A stretch of 64,000 nucleotides of DNA from Megalonaias nervosa (lineage: Eukaryota; Mollusca; Bivalvia; Unionida; Unionidae), in contig JAECUM010092831.1 in NCBI GenBank assembly GCA_016617855.1, forward strand, positions 310,001 through 374,000, read 5' to 3'. Shown here one piece after another: positions 24,390-37,226 of the stretch. The notes beneath the pieces are model-generated. The model was not told where the DNA came from. It saw only the letters and a program-made list of their open reading frames with translations, and did not search any database. Each line of letters begins with the position of its first letter. The first letter of the stretch is position 1. A program made the translations under genes and the position numbers.

Positions 24390-24860
24390 ACTCTCCATCA
24401 CTGGTTGGAAACTTTATCTTTTAAATCCAAAATCAATATCATCTTCCTTGTCTCAAATGCAAGCCATCCTTGACCTCAGACTTTTGATCTCCCCCAAATC
24501 GATGTTTCCTCATCTCATGTGTTGCCTACAAAGTCTTGTTAAGGCATATAGTATGAAAACTAAGTGGGGTTTATGGAAATTGCTTTCCCTCTGTCAGTCC
24601 CTGCAACATTGACTTTGACCTCTAGATGCCCTAATGAACAGATGTCTTCTCTCAAATGCAAGTAATCAACAAAGTGTGTGTGATTTTGATTTATAATGTT
24701 GCTTTAACAATTCTCTCAAATTCAAGCCATCAACAAAGTTTGGGGAAAGAAGTTAATAAAGAACTCAAGATGTCATGCAGAAAGCATTTATCTTATATAA
24801 TCATTTTGACCTTAAGCTTTCACATTTGACAACAGAATCAGTAGGTGTCTTTCTTATCTC
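24390..24860 (+). repeat. Diverged dispersed repeat with TGACCT phrases
   Basis: Repeats of TTTGACCT and TCTCAAATGCAAGCCATC spaced roughly 150-180 bp apart. Related units recur at 27895-28800, so this is a repeat family rather than a gene; the 92-codon ORF here is part of it. Confidence 0.45.
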
Positions 24861-25013
24861 AAATGCAAGCCAATTACAAAACTACATGAGTGATTTGTAT
24901 CTTTTCCACTATCTCTACCTCTGCAATAAATATCAGTATTATCTTTAAGATTGGGGTCTGATATATTGTTACATGATACAACACCAGATCTGTGCATATA
25001 TAATATATATAAT

Positions 25014-25262
25014 GATCTGCTGGTACATGCTATGACACATAATCCAGTTTCATGGTATGATAACAGATCATCTGATACATGATACAACACAAGATCTGCT
25101 GGTACATGCTGTGATACATAATCCATTGTTTCATGGTATGATAACAGATCATTTGATACATGATACAACACATGATATGCTGGTACATGCTGTGACACAT
25201 AATCCACTGTTTCATGGTATGATAACAGATCATCTGATACATGATACAACAGATGATCTGCT
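25014..25262 (+). repeat. 81-bp minisatellite, three units
   Basis: Three units with TGGTACATGCTGTGACACAT and GATAACAGATCAT. The period is 27 codons, giving ORFs on both strands that I do not accept as genes. Confidence 0.85.
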
Positions 25263-25352
25263 CATACAGGTATCACATTATCTACTAATGCATAGAAACA
25301 ATGTATGACCAAGACATGTCCTAGTCACAATATGTCTGTGTGCTCAACTCAC

Positions 25353-25448
25353 CTTGTGACTACCTCCAGTTCCTGAAGAGTTTTGACAAAGGACTGGAGT
25401 TGTATCTCTTTGTGATGAACCTTCTCTTTCTGACTCTCAAGTTCTGAC
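25353..25448 (-). CDS. Coiled-coil gene, exon i (residues 404-436)
   Basis: 96 bases. The acceptor is GTGTTCAAG; one base completes Arg, 31 codons follow (SELESQKEKVHHKEIQ onward), then two bases of the next Arg codon. The donor is ACAAG/GTGAGT, a strong consensus. Confidence 0.88.
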
Positions 25449-26719
25449 CTTGAACACAGGGAAGAGTAAAATGAATAATCATTGTTCTTTAATATTAGAC
25501 AATAACGGTTAAGCAGCACAACTATATGTCCCATCTCCAAACCATACAATGATGTAATAAAATTAAATAAACTTTTATTGCACAATCTTGAAGATGATCA
25601 CTTGTCCAATGTTGATGTATCCAAAATCTGAAAAAATGCCAAATCTGTTTAGGTTGGTGTTGATTATCTATCCCACATGAGTTATTACATCAAAGAATAT
25701 GGGAAAAAGTTACTAACTGTTGTTATGTATATTTAATTTATATTGTCGGATTGAGGCCTATCTGACAATTGTCATGTTTTTTTAAGATGTTTACATACAT
25801 TCTGACCCCCAAGAGGTATAAGCATAAGTATTGCTAATACATGTGAAAAAGAAGCATAATTTGGGCATAAATAGTGTAATCTATATATCACATGTCAGGA
25901 TTACAGCACATATGACAAAGATATGTTAATTTTGCTATTAACCTGGTTGTGCAACTGCTCAAAATTCTTGTCACAAACTGCAAAATCCATATGGATTTAA
26001 ACCATAATACAAATACAAAAATACTGAAAAATTAATTAAATTCAGCATTCTCTTTAACTAGTCTACATGTGTTTCATTTCATGAACTTGAATTCTGCAAT
26101 GAGCAGGATCATGTGCTCAATCCAAATGGTTTAAAGTTTGTAAAGTGGTGTTGAATTTTCCTTTTTCTGATCTGACATGCTTTAAAGTTTGAAAAGATTC
26201 ATCTGATCTAACATTTTCCGTTATATCACATCCATAAGTCACACTGTAAGTTGCTTTACTTAACATCTGGAGCCATTTTCTATAAAAGTACTGACTGGTC
26301 TGCTACCTAACTTGTTTACTAATATAATTAATCTGTGAGGCAAAGTTTAAAGTGAAGAGACCCATCTGTTTTCTTGGAAATGGGTCATATACAGTTGCAA
26401 TAAATAGAAAATAATAAGAAAATTCTCAAACTAATGTGAGTGGAATGAAAGAGATTATTATAAAAATTATAAACGCAACCTTTTCTTGCTTTATTTTTAT
26501 TTTATTTCGTAATGTACAAAAAAAGCATAATCCATATATTGGCAAGTGTAAAATATAATTTGGTGAAAAAAGCATAATGATTAGACAAAAGCATAAGGGT
26601 GGGCATGTATGTGTTTACTTGAATTTAAGTTCAACATCTGACCTTGTTTACAAGTTAACAAACTTTTCCATCATAAATGGTCAGTTTACAGAACATTCTG
26701 TTGCATCATAGATCAGGTG
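25449..26719. other. Intron with transposon-like AT-rich debris
   Basis: Stretches around 25740-25870 and 26470-26610 repeat phrases such as AGCATAAT and AAGCATAA, seen near hAT-like termini. No coding sequence. Confidence 0.35.
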
Positions 26720-27115
26720 ACAGTTTGTATATAAATAGAGGTCTTGTAAACAATGTCTTCATTCCTATCTTAAGATCAGTCTGTGGAATCATTTTTAGTT
26801 GTGTTCAGATATAATTTGAGAGGAATTATTTATTTAAATTATTCACTGGAATTACAAAGTGCTTATGAAGACTCATTCAAAGACATTATGGACTGTATCA
26901 TTGTAAAAAATCAAGACATTCAAGATTATTGGAATTCATTCAGAACATTCTATATTTTTAGACTTGTAATAGGACATGTAGGATTATTTGGGATTTAATT
27001 GATGTTACTGTAAGTTTCTTTTGAATTTTCACTTTGTATTCTAGAGAAATAAATTATTTCTTGATTTTACTAAACTTGTTGGTTTCACTTCTTGTCTGTT
27101 ACATGGTTTAAGACC
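26720..27115 (+). mobile_element. LTR-like segment, copy 1 (tentative)
   Basis: Has a TATA-like TATATAAATAGAG (about 26727), AATAAA at about 27046 and a right edge TCTGTTACA followed by TGGTTTAAGACC, which could be an LTR end plus primer-binding site. A diverged partner lies at 27590-27890. No gag or pol is present, so the call is provisional. Confidence 0.35.
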
Positions 27116-27179
27116 ATGGAGTATATAAAATAGTAGCTGATTGAGTATTTAACATATGTATCTTTAATTTGTACTTGAT

Positions 27180-27530
27180 AGTTTTGTCTTCATGATTATA
27201 GGTTATGTATAATTGTATTTTGGACTTGAACTTGTCCAAAATCAAGTTTACTACATACCTGACTAGGGAAATTGATGTTTTTATTTTGTAAACAAATAAT
27301 ACATGGTTAATATTTCTCTAGAAGTGTGGGTTAAATATAAGGATTATTATCAGTAACACTAAATATGCTTATTTGGGTCTGGGTTTAGGATATTAGAATT
27401 CCCCCTTGAAGAACCCATAGTACCTGGTGTTTCCATGTTTTTATTATAATTTTAGTAATAAATTTTATCTTTTTATAACTTAGAAGTTTCTAGAAATGAA
27501 CTTTGGACATATATCCTGGCTCTACATATG
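27180..27530 (+). repeat. Dispersed repeat, partner of 30715-31010
   Basis: Shares GTCCAAAATCAAGTT, TACCTGACTAG, AATTTTAGTAA and CTAGAAATGAACTTT-type blocks with 30715-31010 in the same order and orientation. It may be the leader of the same LTR-like element. Confidence 0.55.
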
Positions 27531-27589
27531 TGTCTTAGTTTTTAATATTATTTTTTTTAACTGAAAAATTATTCATTCTAGTGATAATA

Positions 27590-27890
27590 TCAGAAGCAGA
27601 ATCATTTGCATTGCTGTATTTAGGTTTTGATTTGGATGGAATTATTTGATCAAATCATTATTCTCTGGAATTACAAAGTGCTCAACAATATTCTTGGAGA
27701 GAAACATTAATTTGGAATTACAGTGAATTCAGGCAAGGACATCTTGGATTATATTATTGAGATTAATTGGAAGACTGTTAACACATCATCACACTTCAGG
27801 CCATTGGTGCATTAGTACATTCAAGACTACAGGTACATCAACACCTTCTTTTCTGTTACACAGTTTAAGACCAGAGAGTCATAATACATG
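27590..27890 (+). mobile_element. LTR-like segment, copy 2 (tentative)
   Basis: Diverged direct copy of 26785-27115 sharing CTGGAATTACAAAGTGCT and, at the right edge, TTCTGTTACA followed by AGTTTAAGACC. Both copies are followed by the putative primer site, so they are not a simple 5'/3' LTR pair. Confidence 0.35.
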
Positions 27891-27894
27891 AGTA

Positions 27895-28800
27895 CTGTAG
27901 ACAGGACATCATATGCCCACTCCATATTTCTCTGCAGAAACCATGTTTCTTCATATAGTCACAATGATATTGAACTTTAACCCCAAAATCAAAAGAACTT
28001 TTTCGTACAGCAAGTGTAAGCCATCCACAAAGTTTGGTCAAGGTTTGTGATATAACACTAATGTTATTGTGTAAAAACCATTTTTTGTCTTACATTCTCA
28101 GTGACATTGACCTTTGACCCTTGATCTTTACTCTTTCATCCCTAAAATCAATGTATGTCTTTCTTTTTCACCACAGTGCAAATTTATTTCACCCAAATGG
28201 TCTAAAACTATCAGTATAGCTTATGAGCAGACATCATGTTTCTCATTACAGCCACAGTTACCTTGACCTTTAATTCTGTCATCCCAACATAGATGTTTTT
28301 CTTCTCCCACATGTAAAGCATCAACAAAGGTAACAGAGTATGTGGTCTAAAATTAAGGTTGCAAAAACTATTTTCTTCTTTTAGTTACAGTGACCTTAGC
28401 CTTTGACCTTTCAAAACTCAAATCTAACACTGAAATCTATGGATGTCTTTCTTACCTGCAATACAATCTATCCAAAATGTTTCACTGAGGCACATCATCT
28501 AGAACTAAACTTATCTGAGTCACAATGGCATTGACCTTTGACCCTAAAATCAAAAGATATCTTTGAAATCCCATGTGCAAGCAATCCTCAAATTTTGGAC
28601 ATAATAAATAGTATAGAATTAAATCACTCTGCAGAAACCATTTACCATTTATCTTAATGTAACTTACAGAGACTTTGACCTTTTGACACTAAGATAAAAT
28701 TAGGCTCTTTTCCCAATGTGCAAGCCATCCAGAACATTTGTTCAGTATCCATGATTTTGTGGAAATGTTATTGTGCAGAAAGTAAACAGCAAGACCAATA
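27895..28800 (+). repeat. Diverged tandem repeat with TGACCTTTGACC phrases
   Basis: Four to five units of about 170-190 bp, each with GACCTTTGACC, CCCTAAAATCAA and AAGCCATCCA-type phrases. This is a noncoding repeat family common in mollusc-like genomes. Confidence 0.5.
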
Positions 28801-28957
28801 GACAGATATACATTATAATATGATATGTTCTGCCCTTTTGGTGGACATATAAAGATCAGTTGGCAATTTTAAACCTTTTTTTCTCATGCATTTAAGGCTT
28901 TATATCTATTTTAAGATATTCTGTAGTATTTTGTGCCATAAAGTATGTCTAACTTTA

Positions 28958-29035
28958 GACATACCTGGTAAATTCAAGCTCTATATTTTCAGATATAATG
29001 TAGCTTTTTATTCTAGATAGTATGACTAGCTCCAA
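28958..29035 (-). repeat. Decayed copy of the end of exon h with its donor
   Basis: 28958-28982 matches 29036-29060 at 24 of 25 bases, and weaker similarity continues for the rest of the 78-base unit. It carries a second CCAG/GTATGT donor, but the upstream part is too decayed to splice in as an exon. Confidence 0.6.
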
Positions 29036-29042
29036 GACATAC

Positions 29043-29208
29043 CTGGTAAAATCAAGCTCTTTTTCCAGAAGTGTTTTGTTATTCTCCAGAGTTGTCTTCT
29101 CCTCATACAGCTCTCTCTGGATTGAGTCCAGTTTGTGTAATGACTCCTCTCGATGCAGCCTGAGTTCATTTTCTTTGTCATTTAGTTGTCTACACAGGAC
29201 CTCATATT
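29043..29208 (-). CDS. Coiled-coil gene, exon h (residues 349-404)
   Basis: 166 bases: two bases completing Glu, 54 codons, then two bases of an Arg codon. The acceptor is TTTTCACTCAG; the donor is CCAG/GTATGT. It encodes YEVLCRQLNDKENELRLH and then NNKTLLEKELDFT. A decayed copy of its last part with the donor lies directly downstream at 28958-29035. Confidence 0.9.
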
Positions 29209-29472
29209 CTGAGTGAAAATTATAACATCTCTTTACTAAATTCAGCTTATAATGTCATAAATTCTGTAATTAATTTATGTGATAAATTGATAATTCTTCT
29301 AACAGAGCCCTTGTTCTTATGTCAGGTGTCAAATATCCCATACATGCACCTATTGCAAAGTCAATATGAAATGCATACTGATGTGATTCACATTCCTTCT
29401 TTATTATTGATTATTATCTTTTTAATATTTAAGGTTATACAGTATAAATGACCCTGTTGCCCTTTTGTGTAT

Positions 29473-29592
29473 TTTGCTAATTATCAAAGACTTGGTTTTG
29501 CTAATTATCAAAGACTTGGTTTTGCTAATTATCAAAGACTTGGTTTTGCTAATTATCAAAGACTTGGTTTTGCTAATTATCAAAGACTTGGT
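29473..29592 (+). repeat. 24-bp minisatellite, five copies
   Basis: Five near-perfect copies containing AATTATCAAAGACTTGG. The eight-codon period yields repeat ORFs on both strands, not genes. Confidence 0.9.
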
Positions 29593-29624
29593 GAACAAAT
29601 CTGACAATGTGAACTTCAAACCTT

Positions 29625-29876
29625 TACATTTAGTGGTTAGACTCCTCCTTGGATGCAGGTCATGGGTTCAAACCCTGGCTGAGTCATACCAAAGACTTAT
29701 AAAAGTGGTATTTACAGCATTGCTAGGCACTTAGCATTAAGAGGTTAGTGTAAGGACTGGTAAGCCTGGTGTCAGGATAATGTGACTGGGTGGAACATGT
29801 GGCATGATGCCCCAGTGCTAGATATCACTACAAACTGCCACAATGCAGACATTGTAGCAATATAACTGAAAAATTA
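29625..29876 (+). mobile_element. tRNA-headed SINE
   Basis: The head has an A-box-like TTAGTGGTTAGAC and a B box GGTTCAAACCC (29665-29675). It is followed by a body with GGTGTCAGGATAATGTGACT and GCCCCAGTGCTAGATATCAC, and a short AT tail. This arrangement fits a tRNA-derived SINE with a conserved central domain as described in molluscs. The family name is not assigned. Confidence 0.6.
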
Positions 29877-30509
29877 TTAAAGCTACATTCAAAATCCAAA
29901 TTACACACACACATATACATTTAGGCATAAGATTTTAAAATATCTCCCATAACAGACCTTAGTCATATAAAAATCCCCGTCCCCATATGTTACTGTTTAC
30001 ATATTATGAAAGGCTAATTCATTTCAAATTTCCTATCTCAATCTTTTTCATAATTACACTGAGCAAATGACTGAAAATAATTCACAAAATAAGAATTGGT
30101 CAAACAATGATAATCATTGCTATGGATTTCTGTCAAAAACCACTTCAAACATGGGATGGGCAAAATTAGGCACAACTGTCTGCAATGATAGCAAAATTAA
30201 ATTACTGTATATATTCAGTTATAAGTCAAGTTCAACTGCAAACCACACAGACACTGCTCTGCAGTTGCATAATAAACTGGCAGATCAGGGTCTATGTTCT
30301 TTGTTCTACTGATTATTCCTAACAACACACATAGACTGAGATTTGCCAGTGCATTATGAGATGACAGATCTGGATCAATGCAGTCTGCAATTTGACTCAA
30401 CTTACACGCAAGTCAAGATGGTATTTGATATAACAATGCCCATGCTTTGAAAACATTTCATCAACTACAAAATGAAGGTTTATTCATGTATTATAGCATT
30501 TACACCTAC
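29877..30509. other. Intron, no feature seen
   Basis: Two short similar ORFs around 30215-30400 are on opposite strands and lack domains. A local near-repeat (GCAGATCAGGGTC / GACAGATCTGGATC) is present. Confidence 0.4.
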
Positions 30510-30660
30510 CATGTCTTAGAGACTCCTTTTCTTGCTTCAGTTTCTCAAGATCATCTTTCCCCAGGAGAACTTGTCCACGCAGTATGTCCACATGGTTCTT
30601 ATGGGCTGTAATTTCCTCCTTAAGTTTCTCACATTCTTCATGATATGACTGGCTCTGGTT
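30510..30660 (-). CDS. Coiled-coil gene, exon g (residues 299-349)
   Basis: 151 bases: 50 codons plus the first base of a Glu codon. The acceptor is GGAAATTCCAG; the donor is CATG/GTAGGT. It encodes NQSQSYHEECEKLKEE and KLKQEKESLRH. The 6.7 kb intron before it holds the largest minisatellite of the window (31036-34213). Confidence 0.88.
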
Positions 30661-30714
30661 CTGGAATTTCCACAATTTTCAAATGAAACCTCACTGTTAT
30701 GTATTTTTAACCTG

Positions 30715-31010
30715 TGTTTCTTTTTTATTCATTATATGCTGTGGGTTATCTAAAATTGTATTTTGTAGCTAACCTTTGTCCAAAATCAAGTTCATTTTCT
30801 ACCTGACTAGAATCATCACTTTTGATTTTGTAAACATGTTTATCTCAATTTGAGTCCAGAAAATTGGAAATTCCCCATCAAATGCTGGGTCTACCTGATG
30901 TTTACCACATTCTGTATTAGAATTTTAGTAACAGACCTTGTCTAATTATTGCCTGGATTGTTCTGGAAATGAACTTTTGTCCTATAGTCTGGCTTTTTTA
31001 AAATATATTA
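30715..31010 (+). repeat. Dispersed repeat, partner of 27180-27530
   Basis: Same ordered blocks as 27180-27530 at moderate divergence; it directly abuts the 26-bp array. Confidence 0.55.
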
Positions 31011-31035
31011 TCACTCATTATATCATTACTGTAAT

Positions 31036-34000
31036 CAGCATAGAAATCAACACTGCTAACACAGCAAAGAAATCAAAACTGCTAGCACAACATAGAAATC
31101 AAGACTGCTAACACAAAATAGAAATCAAGACTGATAACACAACATAGAAATCAAGACTGCTAACACAACATAGAAATCAAGACTGCTAACACAACATAGA
31201 AATCAAGACTGCTAACACAGCAAAGAAATCAAGACTAATAACACAGCATAGAAACCAAGACTGCTAAAACAACATAGAAATCAAGACTGATAACACAGCA
31301 TAGAAATCAAGACTGCTAACACAGCATAGAAACCAAGACTGCTAACACAACAAAGAAATCAAGACTGCTAACACAACATAGAAATCAAGACTGCTAACAC
31401 AACATAGAAATCAAGACTGCTAACACAACATAGAAATCAAGACTGCTAACACAGCAAAGAAATCAAGACTAATAACACAGCATAGAAACCAAGACTGCTA
31501 AAACAACATAGAAATCAAGACTGCTAACACAGCATAGAAATCAAGACTGCTAACACAGCATAGAAATCAAGACTGATAACACAAAATAGAAATCAAGACT
31601 GATAATACAGCATATAAATTAAGACTGATAACACAGCATAGAAATCAAGACTGATAACACAGCATAGAAATCAAGGCTGATAACACAGCATAGAAATCAA
31701 GACTGATAACACTGCATAGAAATCAAGACTGATAACACAGCATAGAAATCAAGACTGCTAACACAACATAGAAATCAAGACTGATAACACAGCAAAGAAA
31801 TCAAGACTGCTAACACAACATAGAAATCAAGACTGCTAACACAGCATAGAAACCAAGACTGATAACACAGCATAGAAATCAAGACTGATAACACAGCATA
31901 GAAACCAAGACTGCTAAAACAACATAGAAATCAAGACTGCTAACACAACATAGAAATCAAGACTAATAACACAGCATAGAAATCAAGACTGCTAACACAG
32001 CAAAGAAATCAAGACTGCTAAAACAACATAGAAATCAAGACTGATAACACAGCTTAGAAATCAAGACTGCTAACACAGCATAGAAATTAAGACTGATAAC
32101 ACAGCATAGAAATCAAGACTGATAACACAGCATAGAAATCAAGGCTGATAACACAACATAGAAATCAAGACTGATAACACAGCATAGAAATCAAGACTGA
32201 TAACACAGCATAGAAATCAAAACTGCAAACACAACATAGAAATCAAGACTGATAACATGGCATAGAAATCAAGACTGCTAACACAGCAAAGAAATCAAGA
32301 CTGATAACACAACATAGAAATCAAGACTGCTAACACAACATAGAAATCAAGACTGATAACACAGCAAAGAAATCAAGACTGCTAACACAACATGGAAATC
32401 AAGACTGATAACACAGCATAGAAATCAAGACTGCTAACACAGCATAGAAATCAAGACTGCTAACACAGCATAGAAACCAAGACTGCTAACACAACACAGA
32501 AATCAAGACTGATAACACAACATACAAATCAAGACTGCTAACACAGCATAGAAATCAAGACTGCTAACACAACATAGAAATCAAGACTGCTAAAACAACA
32601 TAGAAATCAAGATTGCTAACACAACATAGAAATCAAGACTGATAACACAGCATAGAAATTAAGACTGATAACACAGCATAGAAATCAAGACTGATAACAC
32701 AGCATAGAAATCAAGACTGCTAACACAGCAAAGAAATCAAGACTGATAACACAGCATAGAAATCAAGACTGCTAACACAACATAGAAATCAAGACTGCTA
32801 ACACAGCATAGAAATCAAGACTGCTAACACAGCATAGAAATCAAGAATGCTAACACAGCAAAGAAATCAAGACTGCTAACACAACACAGAAATCAAGACT
32901 GATAACACAGCATAGAAATCAAGACTGCTAACATAACATAGAAATCAAGACTGCCAACACAGCATAGAAATCAAGACTGATAACAGAGCATAGAAATCAA
33001 GACTGCCAACACAACATATAAATCAAGACTGATAACACAGGATAGAAATCAAGACTGCTAACACAACATATAAATCAAGACTGATAACACAGCATAGAAA
33101 TCAAGACTGCTAACACAACAAAGAAATCAAGACTGCTAACACAGCATAGAAATCAAGACTGCTAACACAACACAGAAATCAAGACTGCTAACACAGCATA
33201 GAAATCAAGACTGCTAACACAACATAGAAATCAAGACTGCTAACACAACATAGAAATCAAGACTGCTAACACAGCAAAGAAATCAAGATTGATAACACAG
33301 CATAGAAATCAAGACTGATAACACGGCATAGAAATCAAGACTGATAACACAGCAAAGAAATCAAGACTGCTAACACAGCATAGAAACCAAGACTGCTAAC
33401 ACAACATAGAAATCAAGACTGCTAACACAACATAGAAATCAAGACTGCTAACACAGCATAGAAATCAAGACTGATAACACAGCATAGAAATCAAGACTGA
33501 TAACACAGCATAGAAATCAAGACTGATAACACAGCATAGAAATCAAGACTGCTAACACAGCATAGAAATCAAGACTGCTAACACAAAATAGAAATCAAGA
33601 CTGCTAACACAACAAAGAAATCAAGACTGCTAACACAGGATAGAAATCAAGACTGTTAACACAGGATAGAAATCAAGACTGCTAACACAACATAGAAATC
33701 AAGACTGCTAACACAGCATAGAAATCAAGACTGCTAACACAGCAAAGAAATCAAGATTGATAACACAGCATAGAAATCAAGACTGCTAACACAGCATAGA
33801 AATCAAGACTGATAACACAGCATAGAAATCAAGACTGATAACACGGCATAGAAATCAAGACTGATAACACAGCATAGAAATCAAGACTGATAACACAGCA
33901 TAGAAATCAAGACTGATAACATGGCATAGAAATCAAGACTGATAACACAGCATAGAAATCAAGACTGATAACACAGCATAGAAATCAAGACTGATAACAC

Positions 34001-34213
34001 AGCATAGAAATCAAGACTGATAACAGCATAGAAATCAGGACTGCTTACACAGCATAGAAATCAGGACTGCTAACAAGGCATAGAAATCAGGACTGCTAAC
34101 ACAGCATAGAAATCGGAACTGCTAACACAGCATAGCAATCAGGAATGCTAACACAGCATAGAAATCAGGACAGCTAACACAGCATAGCAATCAGGACTGC
34201 TAACACTGCTTGA
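31036..34213 (+). repeat. 26-bp minisatellite, about 120 units (3.2 kb)
   Basis: Unit CATAGAAATCAAGACTG followed by (C/A)TAACACA(G/A). Two main variants (GCTAACACAACA and GATAACACAGCA types) are interspersed, with rarer CAAAGAAATC and AAACAACA versions. The last units (34020-34213) diverge to ATCAGGACTG. It lies in the intron before exon g. Confidence 0.95.
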
Positions 34214-35339
34214 CTCAAGTAACATAATTTGAATTCCAGTAATGCAACTTCTTAAGGCAAATTATTGTTTCATGCAGTCAAAGCTGATTTGTTCCAGTCA
34301 TGTGGCACAACAGTAATGTGAAGTTCTGAGCAAATCTAAAAAGCACAGTCTACTAAAAAGAAAGTTACAGTCTCACGTCTACTTATCAGAAAAGTACAAC
34401 ATGATATAAAGAAAGTTACAATCTTTAGTCTACTTACAGGTAGTACAATACACTGAACCATACAACTTTATAAACCTGTGTGAAATGGTATTTGCTTTCA
34501 TATCAAATGACTACATGTTGTACTTGTCACATGATAATGATAACAGAAGTAAGAATAATATACAATATTGCAAACAATGATCATTGTTTACATACTTGTA
34601 AGACCAAGAAACAAATCTGTGTGTTTTGTATTGGACTGCTTTTAAAATTAGGGTAGGCAGGTCTTCATTTTTATAAATTTAAATTTATACATATTTAATG
34701 TGATTTTCTTGTGATCTTTCTTTAACATGGTTGCAAAAAGTACTAGGGTCTGCAATGAGAAACTGGGATGGTCAGTCGACTGGAAACATGTTTTTTGGTG
34801 CTAAGTGCAATAATATACTGCACAACATAAGTAGCTCTACCCCAATATCAACAAAACATTTATTTTATTAGGATATGGAGACCAATAGAATTATGATGGC
34901 CAGAAATCTGTGTCACACAATGACATAGAAATTTTGATCTAGAGGGTAGAATATTCCAATTCACAATGAAGGATTATTTTTTTCCTTTTCCTGGGTGCAA
35001 AATGTAGGTTATAAAGAAAATGTTGCCCGATTTGAAAAGATACAGCATAAAAAGAATAAAATAAACATTAAAATTTTTTAATAGTTTGAAAGAGTCCATC
35101 ATGTTTGGATTATACCCAAAAAATTAATTGAAAACTTGGAAATGTTATCGATAACCTAACTACTGAATCAAAGCGAAAGAAAAGACTACATAAATAATGA
35201 CATCATGCACCTGATGACATCATATAAACAAGTCAGATTGGTGATGCACCAAATAAATTGCTAGTGTGACATCATGTAATAAAAGACAACGGTCATGTGA
35301 TGCAAGCTAAGCATGTTCTGTATTGGTGTTCTACACTAG
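34214..35339. other. Intron, no clear feature
   Basis: Contains TAGGGTAGGCAGGTC near 34651, similar to the hAT-like end phrase at 19839, but nothing else supports an element. Confidence 0.4.
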
Positions 35340-35940
35340 AAAAAACAGCGATGAAAGAGTAGTTGAATTCACATGATTTTGTCATATACTGCATCCAGCT
35401 GTAGTTCAAAATGGGGAATAACTCTTACAGCACAGTTGTAGATCAAAATGGACAATAACTCTTATAGAAACATAGGAGCACAGTACCTTTTTTGTCAATA
35501 GCAATATTTTTAGATCAAGGACACAGTATGTACCAAGTTTGAAAGTGATCCATACAAACCCAAGTTGCGTTCACAAAATTACATTGTGCATTCCATTCTG
35601 CTGCAAGTTAAAAGTGCAATAACTCTAAAAGCAAAATATGGGAGGACAGTAATTTATTGACATGTGCATCTTCAGATGATGATCACAAGATGTACCAAGT
35701 TCCATGGCGATCCACTGAAAACAAAACCTAATAGCATCATCCAGATTCTGTCATATTGTACATCCAGTAAAAAATGACAACAAAAATAAAAATCACTAGA
35801 AACAATAACCAATTTATGTCAAATTTTACATTAATCCTGTCAAAATGGACAACAATGCAAATAAAAATCAGTAGAGATGATGACGATAATCTGTGATGAC
35901 TTTCACCTCAATCCATAATAAAGTGCAGGCCTAGTTGCAT
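35340..35940 (+). repeat. Diverged tandem repeat with AATAACTCT phrases
   Basis: Units share CAAAATGG(G/A)(G/C)AATAACTCTTA, CCAAGTTT and a CATCCAG phrase. Noncoding, similar in style to the family at 20161-21480. Confidence 0.45.
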
Positions 35941-37224
35941 TTGCAAGATTCTGTCACATGGTTGCAATAGGCTGTGAGATGAAAATGGCAAAAACTTTAA
36001 TAAAAGAGCAGATAGCCATGGCTCACTACTTACTAACACAAACACAACAACATACCATCAGGCCCCAGTGTCACTACATTTCTCCTCAAACTGAGAAATG
36101 GCATTGTTTTGAGAATGATACTACTGGCAATATCGTGATTTTCATCAGAGGCAGAAACAGGAAACTGAGTGAAAAATAACACCATTGCTTTAAAACTGTA
36201 TGCAAAGAAATCTTTCTTGATAAATTATTTCAAGAATTCATTTAATCTGACGAAATCTTTAAAGTGTTGCAAACCATGCAGTAAGAAAGTTATTTATAAA
36301 TTTCTATTAAGGAAGAAAATCTGTGATATTTAGTGAAACTTGGTCCAGATTCATGGACCAATATTGAAAAACAACAAAAATGCATAAGACCATCATTTAA
36401 AAATTCTTCATTTGCTGTCATCTGACAAACCCATTCAAACTGCTGCAGCTGATTTTTTCTGCAATTTAGAGAAGTATTCTTTCAAATAACTGCCAAACTG
36501 TTTAATGTTGAAAAGTGTTTCAAATCAAGCAGCAGGCAAAAAATCCTTAATAACTTTTACCCACTACAAAATATTCCAAGTGAAGGCTGACAAACCAATA
36601 ATTTTTTCAAAAAGATGCCAGCATATGACATGACAATGAATAATAAGGTGACTGAACACAAGTCATTAGTGGGTGCTGATCAATAAAGTCCACTTTAAAA
36701 TGCCTATGAATTTGGTTTTTCTACAAATTTTACATGTGAATGTGAAGTAACTAAACCTAACCTAAAGAAAATATAGATTAGGGTTCTTGATTTGTTACTA
36801 AGTACAAATTTTACATAGGTATTTTTGGCAAATCATAGTAGCATTCAGTAAAAAAGGAGTTTTAATACAAATGTTTTTGCTGCAACATTACAGCAGTTTT
36901 AATACAAACATTGTTTCTGTAGCACTACAGCGGTTTCAGTGTTCGTTACATTCATCTGAAAGATTATTCCTGTGTAGTTGAGAAATAATGAAATAATGAA
37001 ATAAAGAAACAGCATTTCATTTAAAAATTTCCCTCTAGAAATTCACCCAAAAAATTTTCTTTCAGTAATGTGCTATAAGTGAGAAATTTTGTTAAAGTAT
37101 ACTGTACCTTATATTTAGTTTCCCAACAATGAATGATACTGAGAAAAATCAAGGCAAAAAGGTTCATAAACATTCTAATGTGGATTTTAATTTGGTTACA
37201 GATTAAACAAAGACATATACACAT

Positions 37225-37226
<2 letters not shown>
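35941..37226. other. Intron, no clear feature
   Basis: AT-rich; ORFs of up to 73 codons show no domain. Confidence 0.4.

Noticed and set aside
24334..24612. 92-codon plus ORF
   Set aside because: Falls in a diverged noncoding repeat family (TGACCT phrases) recurring at 27895-28800.
31036..34213. Regular 26-bp units as a possible CRISPR array
   Set aside because: There are no unique spacers between repeats, the units are directly adjacent, and the context is eukaryotic.
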